Positions 9,241-18,330 of a stretch of 64,000 nt of DNA are shown piece by piece. Source of the stretch: Dehalobacterium formicoaceticum (GTDB lineage: Bacteria > Bacillota > Dehalobacteriia > Dehalobacteriales > Dehalobacteriaceae); the NCBI RefSeq assembly GCF_002224645.1, contig NZ_CP022121.1, positions 1,618,501-1,682,500 on the forward strand. The letters run 5' to 3'. How positions within the stretch are numbered: position 1 is the first letter of the stretch; the number at the start of each line of letters is the position of its first letter. A program made the position numbers and the translations under genes. The notes beneath the pieces were generated by a model. The model saw only the letters and a program-made list of their open reading frames with translations, was not told the DNA's origin and searched no databases.

Positions 9241-10530
9241 GTGCTTTCATTCATCGAGCACTTTAATGTGTTAATCTTTTTGTTTTTTAGCGTAGCATAT
9301 TCTTATCGCATTGTTTATGTACTAATCGGTCTTTATTCCAAAAAGAAGAAAAGGGACGCACTGAAACCTGTGAAACTACATAAATATGCTGTCCTGATCG
9401 CGGCCAGAAACGAACAGGCTGTAATTGGGGAACTGATCAAGAGTCTTAAAAATCAAAAATATCCCGAGGAACTGCTGGATATTTTTGTCGTGGCTGATAA
9501 TTGCACGGATCAAACGGCCCAAAGGGCGCGGGAAATGGGCGCGATTGTGTACGAACGCTTTCATCGTGACCTTGTGGGAAAAGGGTATGCCTTACATTTC
9601 CTCTTCGGGAAAATTGCGAAACAGTGCGGCTTAAAGCATTATGCAGGGTACTTTGTTTTTGACGCCGATAATCTGCTGGAGGAAAATTATATTGCGGAAA
9701 TGAATCGGGTTTTTGACAAAGGTTATCGGGTCCTTACCAGCTACCGAAATTCCAAAAATTATGGACATAATTGGATTTCCGCCGGATACGCTCTGTGGTT
9801 TCTTCATGAAGCAGAATATCTCAATAATCCTAGAATGATTTTGGGAAAAAGCTGTGCCATCTCGGGGACGGGATTCCTAGTTCATCAGGATATCATTCTT
9901 AGAAACGGCGGATGGAAACATTATCTTTTAACAGAAGATATTGAATTTTCCGTAAGTGAAGTGATCAAAGGGGAAACCATCGGATATTGCGGCAGCGCCG
10001 TACTTTATGATGAACAGCCCGGAACCTTTAAGCAAGCCTGGAACCAGAGAATGCGCTGGGCCAAAGGATTCTATCAGGTTTTTCATCGCTACGGCAAAAA
10101 TCTTCTTCAATGCAGTCTTCAAGGGAAGAAACAAAGTTTCTCCTGCTATGATTTGATGATGACCATCATGCCGGCCTTGCTGCTCTCGATCACCAGTTTT
10201 GTTGTCAATGGTTTATTTTTCCTTATGGGTTTGATCAATCCCAATTTTGGCGATCAGATCTTGCAGGTTACGTTTATTGCCATCCTTTCGTCCTTTGGAA
10301 TTTATTACACCATCCTGTTTACCTTGGGGACGATCACGACCATAACTGAATGGCATAGGATTCATTGTTTTGCCTGGCAGAAAATCATTTATCTTTTTAC
10401 CTTTCCTCTTTTTATGTTTACCTATGTTCCTATCGCTTTGGCGGCTTTATTTAAGAAGGTGGAATGGAAACCGATTCAACATACCTGCGTTAAATCTTTG
10501 CAGGATATCCGGGAGCAACAGTCCGCTTGA
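9241..10530 (+). CDS. Membrane-bound family 2 glycosyltransferase
   Basis: 429 residues from GTG 9241, which has GGAGGA ten bases upstream; ATG 9196 and 9223 are in frame but lack a site. One N-terminal membrane helix is followed by a GT-A domain with AARNEQAVIGELIKSL, the FDADN (DxD-type) motif and the acceptor/processivity motif QRMRWAKG. Two or three membrane segments close the C-terminus. This layout matches processive-type GT2 enzymes related to hyaluronan/cellulose synthases. The sugar and product are not predictable. Single gene between two strong terminators. Confidence 0.85.
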   Translation: MLSFIEHFNVLIFLFFSVAYSYRIVYVLIGLYSKKKKRDALKPVKLHKYAVLIAARNEQAVIGELIKSLKNQKYPEELLDIFVVADNCTDQTAQRAREMGAIVYERFHRDLVGKGYALHFLFGKIAKQCGLKHYAGYFVFDADNLLEENYIAEMNRVFDKGYRVLTSYRNSKNYGHNWISAGYALWFLHEAEYLNNPRMILGKSCAISGTGFLVHQDIILRNGGWKHYLLTEDIEFSVSEVIKGETIGYCGSAVLYDEQPGTFKQAWNQRMRWAKGFYQVFHRYGKNLLQCSLQGKKQSFSCYDLMMTIMPALLLSITSFVVNGLFFLMGLINPNFGDQILQVTFIAILSSFGIYYTILFTLGTITTITEWHRIHCFAWQKIIYLFTFPLFMFTYVPIALAALFKKVEWKPIQHTCVKSLQDIREQQSA

Positions 10531-10559
10531 GGAATTGAATTTTTAACCTTTAATAAGCG

Positions 10560-10593
10560 CGGCAGAGGTTTTGATACCTCTGCCGTTTTTTTT
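10560..10593 (+). terminator. Strong terminator after glycosyltransferase
   Basis: Perfect ten-base stem CGGCAGAGGT/ACCTCTGCCG, loop TTTGAT, then eight T. Confidence 0.95.
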
Positions 10594-10741
10594 ACATTTT
10601 TATCAAATTCCAAGCCCCCACTTCAATAAGTTTGGGTTCCTTTTTTATTTCGCTTAATTTTTAAAAGCCGGTTTGGAAAACAGGACTGAGATGATCATTT
10701 ATAGTATAATTAATAGAAGCGGTTTGAAAGGGGATGGGGAA

Positions 10742-11554
10742 ATGATTCAATTTGACCAGGAAAAATGTATCGGTTGTGGTCTGTGCGTAAGAGACTGCTT
10801 ACCTCAAGTAATTGGAATTAAAAATGAAAAAGCATATTTTAAAGCTGATCAATGTTTTAGGTGCGGTCATTGTATTGCAATTTGTCCTAAAAATGCTGTC
10901 TCCATGGATGATTATGATATGAGAGATGTCTTGTCTTACCAGAAAGATCAGTTTACCATCGAACCCGAGCGCCTTCTAAATTTTATTAAGTATCGCCGCT
11001 CCATCCGTCATTTTTTACCCAAGCAGGTTGAACGGGAAAAATTGCTGAAAATTATTGAAGCAGGAAGATATACCCCCACGGCAAGCAATTTGCAAGGGGT
11101 TTCTTATATCGTGGTTCAAGAAAATATTGCCCTGGTCAAAGAGCTAGCCTTTAAGCGTCTGCAGGAAATGGCTGATCAGGTGCTTCAGGATGAAGCACAG
11201 CCGGAAGATTTAAAGAATTATGCCCGGCGCTGGATGAAATTGAGTCAGGAATATTATCAGGAAGGCAAAGACGGTTTGTTTTTTAATGCCCCTGCCCTGG
11301 TACTGAACATTGCCCGCTCCCCTGTTGATGCTGCTTTAGCGGCATCAAATATGGAATTAATGACCTTCACCTTAGGGTTGGGCTGCTTTTATTGCGGGTA
11401 TTTTGTCCGGGCAGCCGTCAATAATTCTGAAATAAAAGAGGTTTTAGGGCTGGATCAAACCCAAGAAGTAATCACCTGTCTGGTCATTGGTTATCCCGAT
11501 GTCCGCTATTTAAGAACTGCCCCCCGCAAAAAGGCGAAAATCAGCTGGAAGTGA
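10742..11554 (+). CDS. Ferredoxin-nitroreductase fusion protein
   Basis: 270 residues from ATG 10742 (AAAGGGG and GGGG just upstream). Residues 1-55 carry two 4Fe-4S motifs, CIGCGLCVRDC and CFRCGHCIAICP. From about residue 75 a nitroreductase-fold FMN domain follows, with RRSIRHF and the PTASNLQG stretch. Such proteins are found widely in anaerobes and probably pass electrons from ferredoxin-type clusters to FMN and an unknown acceptor. The TGA stop at 11552-11554 lies within the first bases of the dispersed 114-bp repeat, so the last residue or two may have been set by its insertion. Confidence 0.9.
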   Translation: MIQFDQEKCIGCGLCVRDCLPQVIGIKNEKAYFKADQCFRCGHCIAICPKNAVSMDDYDMRDVLSYQKDQFTIEPERLLNFIKYRRSIRHFLPKQVEREKLLKIIEAGRYTPTASNLQGVSYIVVQENIALVKELAFKRLQEMADQVLQDEAQPEDLKNYARRWMKLSQEYYQEGKDGLFFNAPALVLNIARSPVDAALAASNMELMTFTLGLGCFYCGYFVRAAVNNSEIKEVLGLDQTQEVITCLVIGYPDVRYLRTAPRKKAKISWK

Positions 11555-11664
11555 ACTCGTTCAGCTTAAGCTGAACATCGGGGCTTCAGATGGGGAATCT
11601 ACCCCACCTGAAGTAAAATATGAGCTCCCACTTATAGAAGTGGGAGTCTTGGAATTTGATAAAA
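11551..11664 (+). repeat. Dispersed 114-bp three-hairpin repeat, copy 1
   Basis: Begins GTGAACTCGTTCAGC and ends GTCTTGGAATTTGATAAA. Contains three hairpins in order: TTCAGCT/AGCTGAA, CTTCAGATGGGG/CCCCACCTGAAG, and CTCCCACTT/AAGTGGGAG. Two more copies lie at 18199-18312 (same strand) and 55802-55914 (opposite strand), differing at a handful of positions, mostly between the hairpins. No ORF is inside. The structure resembles a palindrome-rich non-autonomous element of the IS200/IS605 kind or a solitary transposon-end RNA, but that is inference; no transposase lies in the window. Confidence 0.85.
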
Positions 11665-11710
11665 CTTTTGAAAAGGTAATATATGGGGATTAATGGAGGT
11701 GGTAAGTCGT

Positions 11711-12790
11711 ATGATGAAATCAAGAAGGGAACAGGTATTAAAGATTTTGGAGAAAACCGGGGGTGAAGCTCTTTTTCTGCTGGGGCAGGCCAATATTCGA
11801 TACCTTAGTGGATTCATGGGTACCGATGCTTATGTTCTTTTATCCCGGGCAGCCCGGATTCTCTTAACGGATTCCCGCTATACGGAACAGGCGGAGGCGG
11901 AGTGCCCGGAATTTGAAATTGTTGATTATCGCAGCTCTTTTTCCGGTCTGGAAGAAGCACTGGCCTATTTTTGCACCAAATATCAGATCAGGCAATTGGG
12001 CTTTGAAGAAGATATCATCACCTTTGCCAGGTATCAAAAATTACAAGATCAGCTGAAGGATGTAACGCTGGTTCCCACTGCCGGGATCGTACTGATGGTA
12101 CGTCGTAAAAAGGATGATCTGGAAATTGAGCTGCTCAAAAAAGCTGCTCAAATTGGGGATGAAGCTTTTGCCGAGGTCCTGCCGTTGATTAAACCGGGTG
12201 TGACGGAAAAGGATCTTGAAAGAGAACTGGAATACCTGATGAAAAAGAAAGGGGCCCTCTCTGCCTCTTTTCCCATTATTGCGGCTTCCGGACCCAGAAG
12301 TTCCCTGCCCCATGCCATTCCCACGGAGCGAAAAGTAAGCAAGGGGGATTTTATCACCCTGGATTTTGGGGCTCTTTACGAGGGCTATTGTTCCGATATG
12401 ACCCGGACGGTGGTAGTGGGGCAGCCGGATCAGAAACAGCGGGATATTTATCGGCTGGTCAAAGAAGCCCAGGAAAGGGGAGTGGAAGCCGTCCGGGCGG
12501 GTGTCATGGGGAAAGAAGTGGATCAAGCGGCTCGGCATGTGATCACAAAGGCCGGATATGGCAAGTATTTTGGTCATGGCCTGGGTCATGGCATCGGTTT
12601 GGAAATTCACGAGGAGCCGGTTTTGAATCCCCGCTCCGACCATCTCCTAACTGCCGGGTCCGTGGTAACTGTAGAGCCGGGTATTTATCTGCCTGATTGG
12701 GGCGGCGTACGTATTGAGGACAGTGTGGTAGTAAGGCCGGAAGGTTGTGAGATTATTACCCATACTACCAAGGATTTGATTATTCTTTAG
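11711..12790 (+). CDS. M24 family aminopeptidase (Xaa-Pro peptidase type)
   Basis: 359 residues from ATG 11711, eight bases after GGAGGTGG; the earlier ATG 11693 lies within the ribosome site. N-terminal creatinase-like domain (residues 1-125) precedes a pita-bread catalytic domain with metal ligands in TLDFGALYEGYCSDMTRT (two Asp), GHGLGHGIGLEIHE (His), VEPGIY (Glu) and RIEDSVV (Glu). Cleaves Xaa-Pro N-terminal bonds in peptide turnover. The oligopeptide-type ATPase genes follow 40 bases later, consistent with a peptide-use operon. Confidence 0.93.
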   Translation: MMKSRREQVLKILEKTGGEALFLLGQANIRYLSGFMGTDAYVLLSRAARILLTDSRYTEQAEAECPEFEIVDYRSSFSGLEEALAYFCTKYQIRQLGFEEDIITFARYQKLQDQLKDVTLVPTAGIVLMVRRKKDDLEIELLKKAAQIGDEAFAEVLPLIKPGVTEKDLERELEYLMKKKGALSASFPIIAASGPRSSLPHAIPTERKVSKGDFITLDFGALYEGYCSDMTRTVVVGQPDQKQRDIYRLVKEAQERGVEAVRAGVMGKEVDQAARHVITKAGYGKYFGHGLGHGIGLEIHEEPVLNPRSDHLLTAGSVVTVEPGIYLPDWGGVRIEDSVVVRPEGCEIITHTTKDLIIL

Positions 12791-12830
12791 TCAATCATCA
12801 AGGGACAGCTAGGGGGAAGGGGGTGGTTTC

Positions 12831-13865
12831 ATGGTCAACCTGCTGGAGGTAAAAAATCTGGAGGTATCGTTCAACACGTATGGTGGTACGGTACAAGCGG
12901 TACGAGGCGTAAGCTTTACCGTTAAACCCGGTGAAACCGTGGCCATCGTTGGAGAATCAGGCTCAGGGAAAAGCGTCACCGCGACAACCCTGATGGGCCT
13001 AATTCCTGTACCCCCTGGAGAGATTAAGGGGGGAGAAATCCTGTTTAACGGAGTGGATCTGACGAGGCTCACGGATCGGCAGATGGAAAATTATCGAGGG
13101 GCAGAAATGGGAATTGTTTTTCAGGATCCCGGGACATCCCTTAATCCCACCATGAAGATTGGCAGGCAAATCGGAGAATCCTTCCTTTACAGGGAAAATA
13201 TCAGCAAAAAAGCGGCCCGGAAGAAAGTCCTGGATCTTTTGGATTTAGTCGGTATCCCCCAAGGTGAAGTACGCATTGATCAATACCCTCATCAATTCAG
13301 CGGCGGGATGAAACAACGGGTGATGCTGGCCATGGCTCTGGCCGGCCGCCCCAAGCTTTTGATTGCAGACGAACCCACCACCGCTCTGGATGTAACGATT
13401 CAGGCCCAGATTATTGATTTGCTGCGCCATTTAAAGGAGCAGCTGCAGATGGGTCTGCTCTTGATCACCCACGATTTTGGCGTAGCAGATCAATTGGCGG
13501 ATCAGGTACTGGTCATGTACGCCGGGAGAATCATGGAAGCCGGAAGGAAAGAGGATATTTTTGATCATGCCCAGCATCCTTACACCCGGGGTCTTTTAAA
13601 ATCCCGTCCTCAAATAAATCCGGAAGATGGTGAGAGATTATTTATCATTCCCGGCCAGCCTCCTGATTTATTTCTCCCGCCCCCAGGCTGTCCTTTTGCC
13701 TCTCGATGCCCTGATGTCATGAAGGTTTGTGTTCAGACTGCCCCTCATGAGGTTCACCTCAGGGTTACGAAAGGGGCAGAACACCGGGTGGCCTGCTGGC
13801 AGTATCATCCCCAATCAAAAAGGGATCAGAGCAGAGACGGGGGAGGAGAAAATCATGAAAGCTGA
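12831..13865 (+). CDS. Oligopeptide/dipeptide ABC transporter ATPase (OppD/DppD type)
   Basis: 344 residues. Walker A GESGSGKS near residue 42, Q-loop FQDPGTSLNP, signature FSGGMKQRV, Walker B LLIADEPTTALD, and the C-terminal Cys-rich oligopeptide-type extension PGCPFASRCP. Supplies energy for peptide import with the OppF-type partner that overlaps its end by 11 bases. No permease or binding-protein gene lies nearby, so the partners must be encoded elsewhere. The Xaa-Pro peptidase just upstream supports a peptide role. Confidence 0.92.
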   Translation: MVNLLEVKNLEVSFNTYGGTVQAVRGVSFTVKPGETVAIVGESGSGKSVTATTLMGLIPVPPGEIKGGEILFNGVDLTRLTDRQMENYRGAEMGIVFQDPGTSLNPTMKIGRQIGESFLYRENISKKAARKKVLDLLDLVGIPQGEVRIDQYPHQFSGGMKQRVMLAMALAGRPKLLIADEPTTALDVTIQAQIIDLLRHLKEQLQMGLLLITHDFGVADQLADQVLVMYAGRIMEAGRKEDIFDHAQHPYTRGLLKSRPQINPEDGERLFIIPGQPPDLFLPPPGCPFASRCPDVMKVCVQTAPHEVHLRVTKGAEHRVACWQYHPQSKRDQSRDGGGENHES

Positions 13866-14823
13866 GCAGGAAGCCCTGATCCGGGTGGAAAATCTTAAAA
13901 AATATTTTTATCCCAAAAGAAATTCTGTCTTAAAAGCATTGGACGGGGTTTCCTTCTCCATTTACCCAGGAGAGACCTTGGGCTTGGTAGGGGAAAGCGG
14001 CTGCGGCAAATCTACTGCGGGCAAGACCATAGTGCGTCTTTTTGAACCCACGGATGGTCAGGTGTGGTATCGGAAACGGCATGTTCATCAACTGAAGGGC
14101 GGGGAACTGAAAAATTTCCGGAAAAAGGTACAAATTATTTTTCAAAATGCTTATGCCTCCCTGAACCCCAAGATGACAGTGGAATGGATCGTAGGGGAGG
14201 GCATGGATATCCATCACCTCTATCCGGGGAAGGCGCGGCGGGAAAGAATTCGGGAATTATTACATTTGGTCGGACTGAACCAGGAGGATGGCCGGCGCTA
14301 CCCCCATGAATTCAGCGGCGGCCAAAGACAGCGTATTGGCATTGCCCGTGCCCTTGCCCTGGAACCGGAATGCATCATCTGTGATGAGCCGGTCTCGGCC
14401 TTGGATATGTCCATGCAGGCCCAAATCGTCAACCTGCTGCAAGACTTGCAGGAAAAGATGAGAACATCCTATTTGTTTATTTCTCATGACTTGGGGCTGG
14501 TGCGCTATCTAGCCCGGCGCATCGCCGTGATGTATTTAGGCAATCTGGTGGAGCTGGCCGGTGCCGCAGACCTTTATCAGCATCCTCTCCATCCATATAC
14601 CCAGGCACTTTTGGCCGCGGTACCTTATCTTGATGTTCAACAAGAAGGGAAGAAAAAAAGAATGGTGCTTTCCGGGGAGGTGCCCAGCCCTTTTAATCCT
14701 CCTTTTGGCTGCCCTTTTGTAACAAGATGCTCTTATGGAACAGAAATTTGCCGTCAGGAAAAACCCCTTTTAAAGGAAGCAGCACCGGGGCATTTTGTGG
14801 CTTGCCATGGACACTTTTCTTGA
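13855..14823 (+). CDS. Oligopeptide/dipeptide ABC transporter ATPase (OppF/DppF type)
   Basis: 322 residues from ATG 13855 with GGGGGAGGAG just upstream; the open frame extends back to 13729 but inside the preceding gene. Walker [11 protein letters not shown]-loop [10 protein letters not shown], signature [15 protein letters not shown], Walker [12 protein letters not shown], and C-terminal Cys-rich motif FGCPFVTRC. Pairs with the upstream ATPase as the second nucleotide-binding subunit. Overlap with the upstream gene indicates coupled translation. Confidence 0.92.
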   Translation: MKAEQEALIRVENLKKYFYPKRNSVLKALDGVSFSIYPGETLGLVGESGCGKSTAGKTIVRLFEPTDGQVWYRKRHVHQLKGGELKNFRKKVQIIFQNAYASLNPKMTVEWIVGEGMDIHHLYPGKARRERIRELLHLVGLNQEDGRRYPHEFSGGQRQRIGIARALALEPECIICDEPVSALDMSMQAQIVNLLQDLQEKMRTSYLFISHDLGLVRYLARRIAVMYLGNLVELAGAADLYQHPLHPYTQALLAAVPYLDVQQEGKKKRMVLSGEVPSPFNPPFGCPFVTRCSYGTEICRQEKPLLKEAAPGHFVACHGHFS

Positions 14824-14885
14824 CAAGGATTTTATCATCAAATAAAATGAATTTATATTCATTATATAAAAAGAAGGTGCGCTTT

Positions 14886-15503
14886 TTGGCTTATCGTGAG
14901 ACAGAACGAACCCAAGAGAAAATGGCCCGGAAAAAAAGAGACATTATCAAGGCGGCTCGTGAAATCTTTGCGGAAAAAGGTTATCAGGGAACCTCCATGA
15001 AAGCATTGGCACAAAAAGCGAAGATCGCTACGGGCACGGTTTATTTATATTTCTCCAACAAAGAAGTCCTGATGAGTAGTATTGTGGATGAAATGTTTCG
15101 GGAACTTTTGACCATCATTAAAAATGAACGGGAAAAATATTGCGATGGTTTTGATAAACTGCAAGCTTCTATGGATGCCTGCTTTCGGGTTTTTATGAAA
15201 GAAAAAACTATGGCTAGAATTTTTTTGGTGCAGGTTCCCGGGGTTAATAGCGCCTTTCAAAAAAAACTGCATCAAATTGAAAATGAGTTAGTTCTTTGGA
15301 CACAAAAGGATCTGGAAGAGTTGAAGGCGGAAGGACGTTTGCCGGAAAAGGATACTTTGGTGAGCGCCCTGGCTTTTGTGGGCAGCTTTCGTCAAGTGCT
15401 CTTCCATTATCTGATGGAAGGCGAACCCCAAGACTTAGAGACAGCCTATATCGATTTAAAAAAATATAATTTACGAGGACTAGGACATGGCCATGAAAGC
15501 TGA
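14886..15503 (+). CDS. TetR/AcrR family transcription regulator
   Basis: 205 residues from TTG 14886, chosen because AAGAAGGTG lies seven bases upstream; ATG 14847 in frame has no site. Residues 15-60 are the TetR helix-turn-helix (IIKAAREIFAEKGYQGTSMKAL...IATGTVYLYFSNKE). The helical C-domain would bind an unknown ligand. It overlaps the start of the NitT/TauT-type ATPase gene by 17 bases, so it probably controls its own operon with that transporter. Confidence 0.9.
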   Translation: MAYRETERTQEKMARKKRDIIKAAREIFAEKGYQGTSMKALAQKAKIATGTVYLYFSNKEVLMSSIVDEMFRELLTIIKNEREKYCDGFDKLQASMDACFRVFMKEKTMARIFLVQVPGVNSAFQKKLHQIENELVLWTQKDLEELKAEGRLPEKDTLVSALAFVGSFRQVLFHYLMEGEPQDLETAYIDLKKYNLRGLGHGHES

Positions 15504-16275
15504 GCATTACCTGGAAATTAAGGATCTGAAAGTAGATTATCTTCATCAGGGGAAAGGGGTTTCCGCCTTAGCTGGGGTGCATCTTTTTCTTGATCAGGGA
15601 GAAATGGGTGTGCTCATCGGTCCTTCCGGCTGTGGTAAGAGTACCTTGATGACCGTTTTAGCCGGTCTCAATCCTCATTACGCGGGCAAGGCGGAGATTG
15701 CTGGCAAGACACCGGTGAGTGGGGGAGAAACTTCATTAATTCTGCAGGATTATGGACTCTTACCCTGGAAAAACGTGCGGGAAAATGTCATCCTGGGGCT
15801 TCGCTTCAGGAAGAAAAGTCTTGGGGAGATTAAACAAAGAGTGGAATCCATATTAAGGAAGATGAACTTAATTAATTTGGCAGAGCGTTTCCCCAGTCAG
15901 TTAAGCGGCGGTCAACGGCAGCGGGTAGCCATTGCCCGTTCTTTGGTTTTGGAGCCGAAGCTGCTCTTGATGGACGAACCCTTTTCTTCTTTAGATGCGC
16001 TGACACGGGAAGAAATTCAGGACTTTTTGTTGACCATCTGGCAAGAAACTCATTTAACTACCCTCCTCATCACCCACAATATTGAAGAAGCTGTTTTTTT
16101 AGGACAAAAAATATTTGTCATGTCATCTTGTCCGGGCCGGATTTTGGAAAAGGTGGAAAATCCATTGGCCGGGAATCACGACTTAAGGGGTAAGGTGCAG
16201 TTTTTAGAAATGAGTACCTATCTTCGTTCTTTGCTCCATCAGCCGGGGAAAGGCAGGTGCAGCCGGGATGATTAA
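15487..16275 (+). CDS. ABC transporter ATPase, NitT/TauT (SsuB-like) type
   Basis: 262 residues. Walker A GPSGCGKST (about residue 43), short Q-loop ILQDYGLLPWKNVRENV typical of the nitrate/sulfonate/taurine group, signature LSGGQRQRVAIARSL, Walker B LLLMDEPFSSLDALTRE. Overlaps the permease gene by eight bases. Substrate cannot be read from the ATPase; the group also moves pyrimidine precursors, aliphatic sulfonates and others. No substrate-binding protein is encoded nearby. Confidence 0.9.
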   Translation: MAMKAEHYLEIKDLKVDYLHQGKGVSALAGVHLFLDQGEMGVLIGPSGCGKSTLMTVLAGLNPHYAGKAEIAGKTPVSGGETSLILQDYGLLPWKNVRENVILGLRFRKKSLGEIKQRVESILRKMNLINLAERFPSQLSGGQRQRVAIARSLVLEPKLLLMDEPFSSLDALTREEIQDFLLTIWQETHLTTLLITHNIEEAVFLGQKIFVMSSCPGRILEKVENPLAGNHDLRGKVQFLEMSTYLRSLLHQPGKGRCSRDD

Positions 16276-17017
16276 AAAAAACACAAGGATATTCTCTTTT
16301 ATCTATAGCGGAGCAGCACTGATTGCGCTGTGGTGGCTTTTGGCCTTCGCCTTGGACAGCCCGGCTGTTCCTTTGCCCCAGGAAGCGCTTAAAAGCTTGG
16401 GGCAAAGTATGCAGGGAGATTTGCTCATTCATTTGGGGGTAAGTTTGTACCGAGTGCTGGTGAGTTTGTTCCTGGCAACAGCACTGGCAGTACCTTTAGG
16501 CTTATTCTTAGGGAAAAACCCTGAGATTGATGAGAAAGCAGCCCCCTTTATCTATCTTACTTATCCCATTCCCAAAGTAGTGTTGATGCCTGTTTTTTTA
16601 ATACTTTTGGGCATGGGAGATCTGTCAAAAATTGTGCTCATTACCCTGATCATTTTTTATCAAATCCTGGTAACAACCCGGGACGGCGCCAAAAATCTGG
16701 ATCAAGGCTATGTTTCCTCTGTAAGATCTTTAGGAGCAAGTACTTTCGACTTGTATTATCATGTTTATTTTCCTGCTTGTCTCCCAGTGATCTTAACCTC
16801 TCTCCGACTGGGCTTAGGCACAGCTCTGGCCGTGCTTTTTCTGGCGGAAACCTATGCCACGCAAAAAGGGATTGGCTTCTTCATTATGGATAGTTTAAGC
16901 CGCATGAATTATGAGGAGATGTTTGCAGGCATTATTGCCATGAGCCTGATGGGCTTTTTGCTCTATCTGCTGTTGGATCTGGCCGAAAAAAAACTTTGCA
17001 CCTGGAAGCATTTGTAA
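16268..17017 (+). CDS. ABC transporter permease, NitT/TauT (SsuC-like) type
   Basis: 249 residues with about six membrane segments and the EAA-type loop RSLGASTFDLYYHVYFPACLP, which contacts the ATPase. Family length. Forms the membrane channel for the ATPase encoded just upstream. The operon TetR-ATPase-permease ends here against the convergent menA gene; no convincing terminator is seen in the 27-base gap. Confidence 0.9.
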   Translation: MIKKNTRIFSFIYSGAALIALWWLLAFALDSPAVPLPQEALKSLGQSMQGDLLIHLGVSLYRVLVSLFLATALAVPLGLFLGKNPEIDEKAAPFIYLTYPIPKVVLMPVFLILLGMGDLSKIVLITLIIFYQILVTTRDGAKNLDQGYVSSVRSLGASTFDLYYHVYFPACLPVILTSLRLGLGTALAVLFLAETYATQKGIGFFIMDSLSRMNYEEMFAGIIAMSLMGFLLYLLLDLAEKKLCTWKHL

Positions 17018-17044
17018 GATCATTTATGAGTAGCCAAAACTCTC

Positions 17045-17944
17045 TTAGCCCATGATATACCCCAGGGAGAACAGCAACCCAAAAACCAGGGACAAACGGG
17101 CGGTGCCGGCTAAGGTGGCATTTAATGGTACACCTTGTTTGGTTTGGAGATCCTTGATTAAGGGAAAAGCCAGGGGAAGGGCAAGCCAGGACAAAAAAAT
17201 CCATCCGGAGGTCAGGTCCAGAAACCACATCACCAAAGGAATGATCATGGCCGCCGCCAGCAGCAGATAATATTCCATCCTGGCCCCAAAGGGTCCTAAG
17301 CGAACGGCCAGAGTTCTCTTGCCCGCTTTCCGGTCCGTTTCCAAATCCCGATAATTATTCACCACGTTGATGGCGCTGATTAATAGGCCCATTGGGATGG
17401 AAGCCCACCAGGCAGCGGGAACGACCACCCCGGCTTGAACATAATAGGTGCCGCATAGGGCGACCGGGCCAAAAAAGATAAAAACAAAGACCTCCCCCAA
17501 ACCAAGGTAGCCTAAGGGAAAAGGGCCTCCCGTATAGGCAATGGCACAGATGATCGAGGCGACCCCAATGGCCAGTACCGGCCATCCTCCCACCCAAATC
17601 AGATATAAACCTATCAGTATCGCGAGAGCAAAAATGACTGCCATGCCCATCATTACCTGGCGGGGGGTTAGGAGTCCCGCTTGGGTGACTCTTAAAGGGC
17701 CGGTTCTTTCTTCGGTATCGGTGCCTTTTTTAAAATCAAAGACATCGTTGGCCAGATTGGAGCCAATCTGGAGTAAGAGGGCGCCCAGAAGGGCGGCAAA
17801 GGCCGGGCCGAAACGAAAAGCTTGATCACCAAAGGCCAATGCCGTTCCCACAATGACCGGGCCCATGGCCGCCGGTAAGGTTTTGGGCCGAATCGCCAGG
17901 AACCAAATTTTTAAATAACTGTATGTTTTTACGGATGATGTCAT
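17045..17944 (-). CDS. menA: 1,4-dihydroxy-2-naphthoate polyprenyltransferase MenA
   Basis: 299 residues from ATG at 17944 (GGGGGAGGG upstream); the open frame extends back to 18022 without support. UbiA-family integral membrane enzyme with about eight or nine helices and the two Asp-rich motifs NLANDVFDFKKGTD and NNYRDLETDRKAGKRT that bind Mg2+ and the prenyl diphosphate. Attaches the polyprenyl tail in menaquinone synthesis, so the host probably has anaerobic respiration. N-terminal WFLAIRPKTLPAA is typical of MenA rather than UbiA. Confidence 0.9.
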   Translation of the reverse strand: MTSSVKTYSYLKIWFLAIRPKTLPAAMGPVIVGTALAFGDQAFRFGPAFAALLGALLLQIGSNLANDVFDFKKGTDTEERTGPLRVTQAGLLTPRQVMMGMAVIFALAILIGLYLIWVGGWPVLAIGVASIICAIAYTGGPFPLGYLGLGEVFVFIFFGPVALCGTYYVQAGVVVPAAWWASIPMGLLISAINVVNNYRDLETDRKAGKRTLAVRLGPFGARMEYYLLLAAAMIIPLVMWFLDLTSGWIFLSWLALPLAFPLIKDLQTKQGVPLNATLAGTARLSLVFGLLFSLGYIMG

Positions 17945-18330
17945 ATACTGAAACCCTCCCCCATACCTCCTCCATAGGGTATGGTTTTTTCTTTTTCTAT
18001 GGTATTCGAGTTTTTGCACCATTTTCCTGCTGTCAAAAAAATCATCTTTGGTTCATCGAAACCAGAGCAAGGGATGTATTTATATCGGTTCATTCTTACG
18101 GGATGTGCCGGAACGATGGTTCTGCATAAAATAAATCAAGGGGTGACATATTAAAACGGGATTTCCAACATAAAAAACGACACACAAGAAAACTGCAAGT
18201 GAACTCGTTCAGCTAAAGCTGAACATCGGGGCTTCAGATGGGGAATCTACCCCACCTGAAGTTAAAATAGGAGCTCCCACTTATAGAAGTGGGAGTCTTG
18301 GAATTTGATAAACATATTTGGGGTGAGACC
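17945..18330. other. Gene-free region between menA and the small membrane protein
   Basis: 386 bases. Holds the start region of menA, about 200 bases with no ORF or clear promoter, and copy 2 of the 114-bp repeat (18199-18312). The repeat ends 18 bases before the next ATG, so any promoter of that gene must lie in or upstream of the repeat. Confidence 0.6.
18199..18312 (+). repeat. Dispersed 114-bp three-hairpin repeat, copy 2
   Basis: Same ends and same three hairpins as the copy at 11551; the first stem reads TTCAGCTAAAGCTGAA and the spacer before the last hairpin differs slightly. Its 3' end abuts the ribosome site of the following membrane-protein gene. Confidence 0.85.

Noticed and set aside
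12388-12696. 102-codon plus-strand ORF inside the M24 peptidase gene
   Set aside because: Out-of-frame shadow of a well-conserved gene, Gly/Ser-rich and without a ribosome site.
17541-17825. 94-codon ORF opposite menA
   Set aside because: Antisense shadow of the menA coding sequence.
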